Made by a program: the position numbers and the translations under genes | Shown: one piece after another, positions 49,025-64,000 of the stretch | Position numbering within the stretch: position 1 is the stretch's first letter | How the letters are laid out: each line of letters starts with the position of its first letter | Assembly (NCBI RefSeq): GCF_963675165.1 | Contig: NC_087386.1 | Span: 3,664,169 to 3,728,168, forward strand | Direction of reading: 5' to 3' | DNA length: 64,000 nt | From: Halichondria panicea | Lineage: Eukaryota > Porifera > Demospongiae > Suberitida > Halichondriidae | Notes under the pieces: generated by a model | Told to the model about the DNA's origin: nothing | Databases searched by the model: none | The model's input: only the letters and a program-made list of their open reading frames with translations

Positions 49025-49213
49025 TGATTATAATGTTTAATGATGACGTAACAACTTCAAACACGGTGAACTTAGCCAACCCCTTCCGGGCAACGGTAGA
49101 GGGCGGCGGCGCCGACTACGAGTGCCTAATTGGCCATTTTAATTACATTCTTATGAGCGCACTTGATAAAACCTGACGGTGGATGACGCGCGTCCAACCT
49201 CTATCCTCCGAGC

Positions 49214-49642
49214 CAGAGGAGGCTGGAACCACTTGACCTTAGCTAATTAAGGTCACTAATTGGATTTATCCAAACCTCTCTTGCAGACTACTTCAAGCCT
49301 AGTTTTTAGTGTCTATCAGTTTAAAATGTTATTTTTTAGGGGGGGTCAAATTTTGTTTTCGCCAATTTTGCTCAGAAGCAGAGATACAATCAAAAGTCTT
49401 GCTCTTGCACTAGCCTCGATATCATGAGCGGCTTGTTCTCGAGGTCACTGCATACTGGCTTGAGACTTGTATCTCTGCTTCTGAGCAAAATTGGCGAAAA
49501 TAAAATTTGACCCCCCCTGAAAAATAAGGTTTTAAACTGATAGACACTAAAAACTAGGCTTGAAGTAGTCTGCAAGAGAAGTTTGGATAAATCCAATTAG
49601 TGACCTTAATTAGCTAAGGTCAAGTGGTTCCAGCCTCCTCTG
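49214..49642. mobile_element. 429-bp Mutator-type foldback element
   Basis: Ends CAGAGGAGGCTGGAACCACT, inverted on both sides. Arms of about 175 bp enclose a loop of about 75 bp. Exact 9-bp TSD CCTCCGAGC (49205-49213, 49643-49651). The first 14 bases match the termini of the 18266-24125 element with one change. Confidence 0.95.
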
Positions 49643-49651
49643 CCTCCGAGC

Positions 49652-50174
49652 AAGCAGTAGTCTTTGGACACACCCTTTAATTACTCCTGTGGGTGTAATG
49701 CGCATGCGCGCTCATTCCTGTGTGAGAAAATAATATCCAGATCCAGATCCTCCTGGAGAAGCATCTTTTTCTTCTTGAGGGCCACAAAATACTTAGACTG
49801 AACTACAGATCCTGGAAGAATCAATTTTCTTCAGGTCCTGGTAAGCCATATAATACAATACAATAAATGCATGTAAATAAGTATTTTCTTCTCAGTGAGT
49901 TTATATATATAGATAAGCTAATAAAATTCATTATAGAAACTACTATAACACTAATACTTTTTGAGCGAAAGCATAACATGGCGAGAGGCACTAGCAAGCG
50001 CACGCTTGCAACACTCGTTCATAGTATCTATGATAATCAGTCGAACTATATTTAAAATGCTGCAAACACACATAGAAATGCAGTTCTTATGCTATAAAAC
50101 AGGCAAGAGCTATATAAGCAAACAAAAAAGACTATACTAAAGTACTTATATACACATTACCAACAACTACAATA
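49652..50174. other. Rab14 3' flank
   Basis: Downstream of the Rab14 stop. No gene recognised. Contains a duplicated TATCCAGATCCAGATCC word near 49735-49752. Confidence 0.4.
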
Positions 50175-61767
<11,593 letters not shown>

Positions 61768-62128
61768 CTGTATAATTTTACACATTAGAGACAAATCAAT
61801 ACCAACTAAATTACCAATATACAGACACAATCAGCTGTATTTGTTTGGCATAACACAATTATTATACAAAAAATAAGGGGCTAGCTAAGTTGAATAGAAT
61901 AGTATGTGACTGAATAGTTGCACTTGCTACTAGCTATGTGAAACTAGCTAACCCTCAAAGCCATCCATCTATCAACTTGTCAAGGTAATTATTATTGCCC
62001 AGATATTAGAATGTATATACTAACTATGGCTTTGTGGTCACGCCTCTAACTGCAGAGCTCAGCTTGCTGCAGAGAAAGGGAGAACCTGGGAAGCCAACAA
62101 ATACTGTACATGTAAGTAAATCTGATTG

Positions 62129-63202
62129 TAGCCTCGATCCCAGGCCGAGTTTTCGCTTTTATAACGGTTAGGCGAACAACTAGGCCTGGTACTAGTTGTC
62201 TGCGCATGCGTCAACCTCACGAAAACTACCATTTCTCGAGTTGAACGAATTTTTTACCCCACGAAACTTACCCGCTATACAGTATTCTCGGTCACAAAAG
62301 TGACATTTATATTCGTGTACTATCGTGTACTAGAAGTCAATTCCTGTTTTATCATTATTGGAATCGATTGGAATGGCTCTTAGCTGAAGCTTCTCTCTTC
62401 TCTGAAGCTTAGAAAACATTATTCTGAAGACTGAACAACAAGGTAAGAGGTATAAAGCTTTGTCAAGCTTGTTAAGTTTGTGTGGGCCCTATGTATGCTA
62501 TCAAGTCTTGTTCATGTTTGTCAAGATCTAGGTAGACTATAGTTTCATCATTAATATGGTGGATCAAGTGAAGAGTGTGAGCTAGAGAACTTGGTGCTGC
62601 CATCATCAGCTCGTGAACAATGACACTATAACCTGTATAGATCTACATGTATTTAAAATGTCTACTTCTCTGTACAGGAGCAATGGCTAATATCCAGCTA
62701 TCCCAACAGTGCTCCTCTTGGCTATACTAACGGATGAGACTGGACAGTTTGAGGTAAGGGATTAACCGTCTTTGGTTTCTTTTAATATTGTCCTATACTC
62801 ACAGGACTGGAGTATGACCGGTAGCTCAGAGGCATCAAGAGAATCTACGTTTTCTCAAGCAAAATTTAACTGAGTTACGAGTTGGGGCCTAGAATCAGAG
62901 AAGTCCAGCAGCCTGCTAAATCTTTTTGAAACGTAATTTGAAGGCATTGAAATTGCCCTGGGTCACTGTAATCGTGCTGCAGCACAACTGGCAGGCCCTT
63001 GTGAAGCAACTCTCTCTATGTGCATCTTTTGTGTACTCACTCTGTGCACTTTCTGTGCACAAATTTCGATTATTGATTTGTTAAATATTTTTGCCGACCA
63101 CAAATACAATAAAAATTTGACGCAGGCACAGACAACTAGTACCAGGCCTAGTTGTTCGCCTAACCGTTATAAAAGCGAAAACTCGGCCTGGGATCGAGGC
63201 TA
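62129..63202. mobile_element. 1074-bp MULE-type MITE upstream of Rab14 exons
   Basis: Ends TAGCCTCGATCCCAGGCCGA, inverted on both sides over about 80 bp. Exact 9-bp TSD ATCTGATTG (62120-62128, 63203-63211). The interior is non-coding as far as I can tell; a short exon-like TDETGQFE followed by a GT donor at about 62732-62758 is not recognised. Confidence 0.95.
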
Positions 63203-63329
63203 ATCTGATTGGTGCTGACATGCATTACGTCGATCAGTACCCTGCAATCTGATTGGTGCTTATGTGATTATGACTCGAGGCGTAGCCGCACGAAGGATAC
63301 GGTAAAGCTGTATTTCTGTGTCTGTTCCA

Positions 63330-63600
63330 GCTGTAACTGCGCAATGCGCCGAAAACTAACAGCTAACATACATGTACATGTAGGCTTCTTTCTAGCCACG
63401 TTCTCTTGGACTTTGATTTGTGCATAAATTTACAAACTAAAGCTTCTTTCTCGAGTTGTTTTACTTACAGTAAAGGCTGTTGCAGTCTCTTCAGAATCTT
63501 TTTGCACAAACTTTCTATTCAACTTATGAGCTAGCCTTGCACTAAAACGCTAGCTGTTTGTTATAGAGCTCTACAAGAGTCATAAAAGAGCTGTACACTG
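63330..63600. repeat. Uninterrupted copy of the repeat split at 28.5/34.7 kb
   Basis: Matches 28480-28541 and then 34666-34800 with no P-type MITE between, so it shows the unoccupied state of that locus. The sequence at the junction differs slightly, so it is a paralogue, not an allele. Confidence 0.75.
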
Positions 63601-63638
63601 CCAGAAACAGCGCCATTGTGATTTCCACTAGTGCAGTG

Positions 63639-63836
63639 GCCTCGTTCTCAAGCCAATTTTTTCTGAAAAATACGGCCCGGTATATAATATGTTGAGTCTA
63701 TCTGCATGGGTGTGTTTAGGATCTGGAAACAAAAGAAAATATCTATCAGTCTACCATACAGTTTACGGTTGCTATATAGACACGCCCAGATAATCAATTC
63801 CAGGCTGTATTTTTCAAAATTGGCCTGGGAACGAGG
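63639..63836. repeat. Divergent MULE-type MITE
   Basis: GCCTCGTTCTCAAGCCAATT at the left and AATTGGCCTGGGAACGAGG at the right. The ends resemble the TAGCCTCGAT family. No TSD found. Confidence 0.55.
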
Positions 63837-64000
63837 AGACCGGTGAAACTGATGGTGTGTGTGTGTACGGTGTACGTGTCTGTAGTGCAGTCGTAACTGC
63901 TAAACGGTTGCAATGCGAGTACAAATAACAGCTTTGTTTTTAAATTTTACCATAGGTACGGTGCAGTCTCTTCAGAATCGTGCATAACATCACATATTTG

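Larger units (their letters stand above)
43900..49202 (+). mobile_element. Mutator-like element with MULE transposase and CXXC finger
   Basis: The left end AGAGGAGGTTGGACACG and right end CGCGTCCAACCTCT match the termini of the 18266-24125 element. A second inverted pair lies inside: GGGGTTGGCTAAGTTCACCG at about 44278 and its inverse near 49060, each next to GCGCCGCCG. Either pair could be the true TIR. No clear TSD; the right end may be altered by the foldback element starting at 49214. Contains the transposase (44384-47966), a 516-bp MITE, and the CXXC/Ser-Thr-rich exons (48173-49024). Confidence 0.7.

Noticed and set aside
63955..64000. Missing first exon of Rab14 at the window edge
   Set aside because: The minus strand there reads KYVM-like residues, but with no splice donor and no match to the expected N-terminus.

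Overview
The window is eukaryotic and animal. It has small exons with GT/AG introns, a recognisable Rab14 GTPase gene in at least eight exons, and a dense mix of DNA transposons. Element families, short introns and abundant TACATGTA words suggest a demosponge-like genome; that taxonomic step is inference. No host gene other than Rab14 is recognised. Almost everything else is mobile DNA, much of it nested, and several insertions can be dated relative to each other by target-site duplications (TSDs).

Layout. 1-4 kb: remnant of a DUF6589-family gene (+) facing a RecQ-like helicase remnant (-), probably two genes of one decayed element. 4-16 kb: no host gene; foldback elements (the largest is an 863-bp palindrome), piggyBac-like, Harbinger and LINE debris. 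16.5-27.8 kb: a decayed Ty3/gypsy retroelement carrying a P-type MITE (16894-17595) and a 5.86-kb Mutator-type element (18266-24125, 9-bp TSD). That element encodes an 11-exon SANT-domain protein that is probably its transposase, plus a HIRAN-like protein. 28.5-34.7 kb: a P-type MITE split by a 5.4-kb P-superfamily element (29168-34602), itself split by an inverted gypsy fragment. 36.4-43.8 kb: a 7.37-kb element with 6-bp TSD and inverted subterminal tandem arrays, encoding an integrase (+) and a HECT-type ubiquitin ligase (-). 43.9-49.2 kb: a Mutator-like element encoding a MULE transposase with D, D and E visible and, in the same direction, a canonical CXXC zinc finger. 50.2-61.8 kb: Rab14 on the minus strand, its introns packed with MITEs. 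62-64 kb: more MITEs upstream of Rab14.

The most interesting signals are accessory genes inside DNA transposons (CXXC finger, HIRAN, HECT, RecQ), shared termini on two elements with unrelated proteins, and a very high load of exact 8-20 bp tandem duplications, at least one of which breaks a reading frame.
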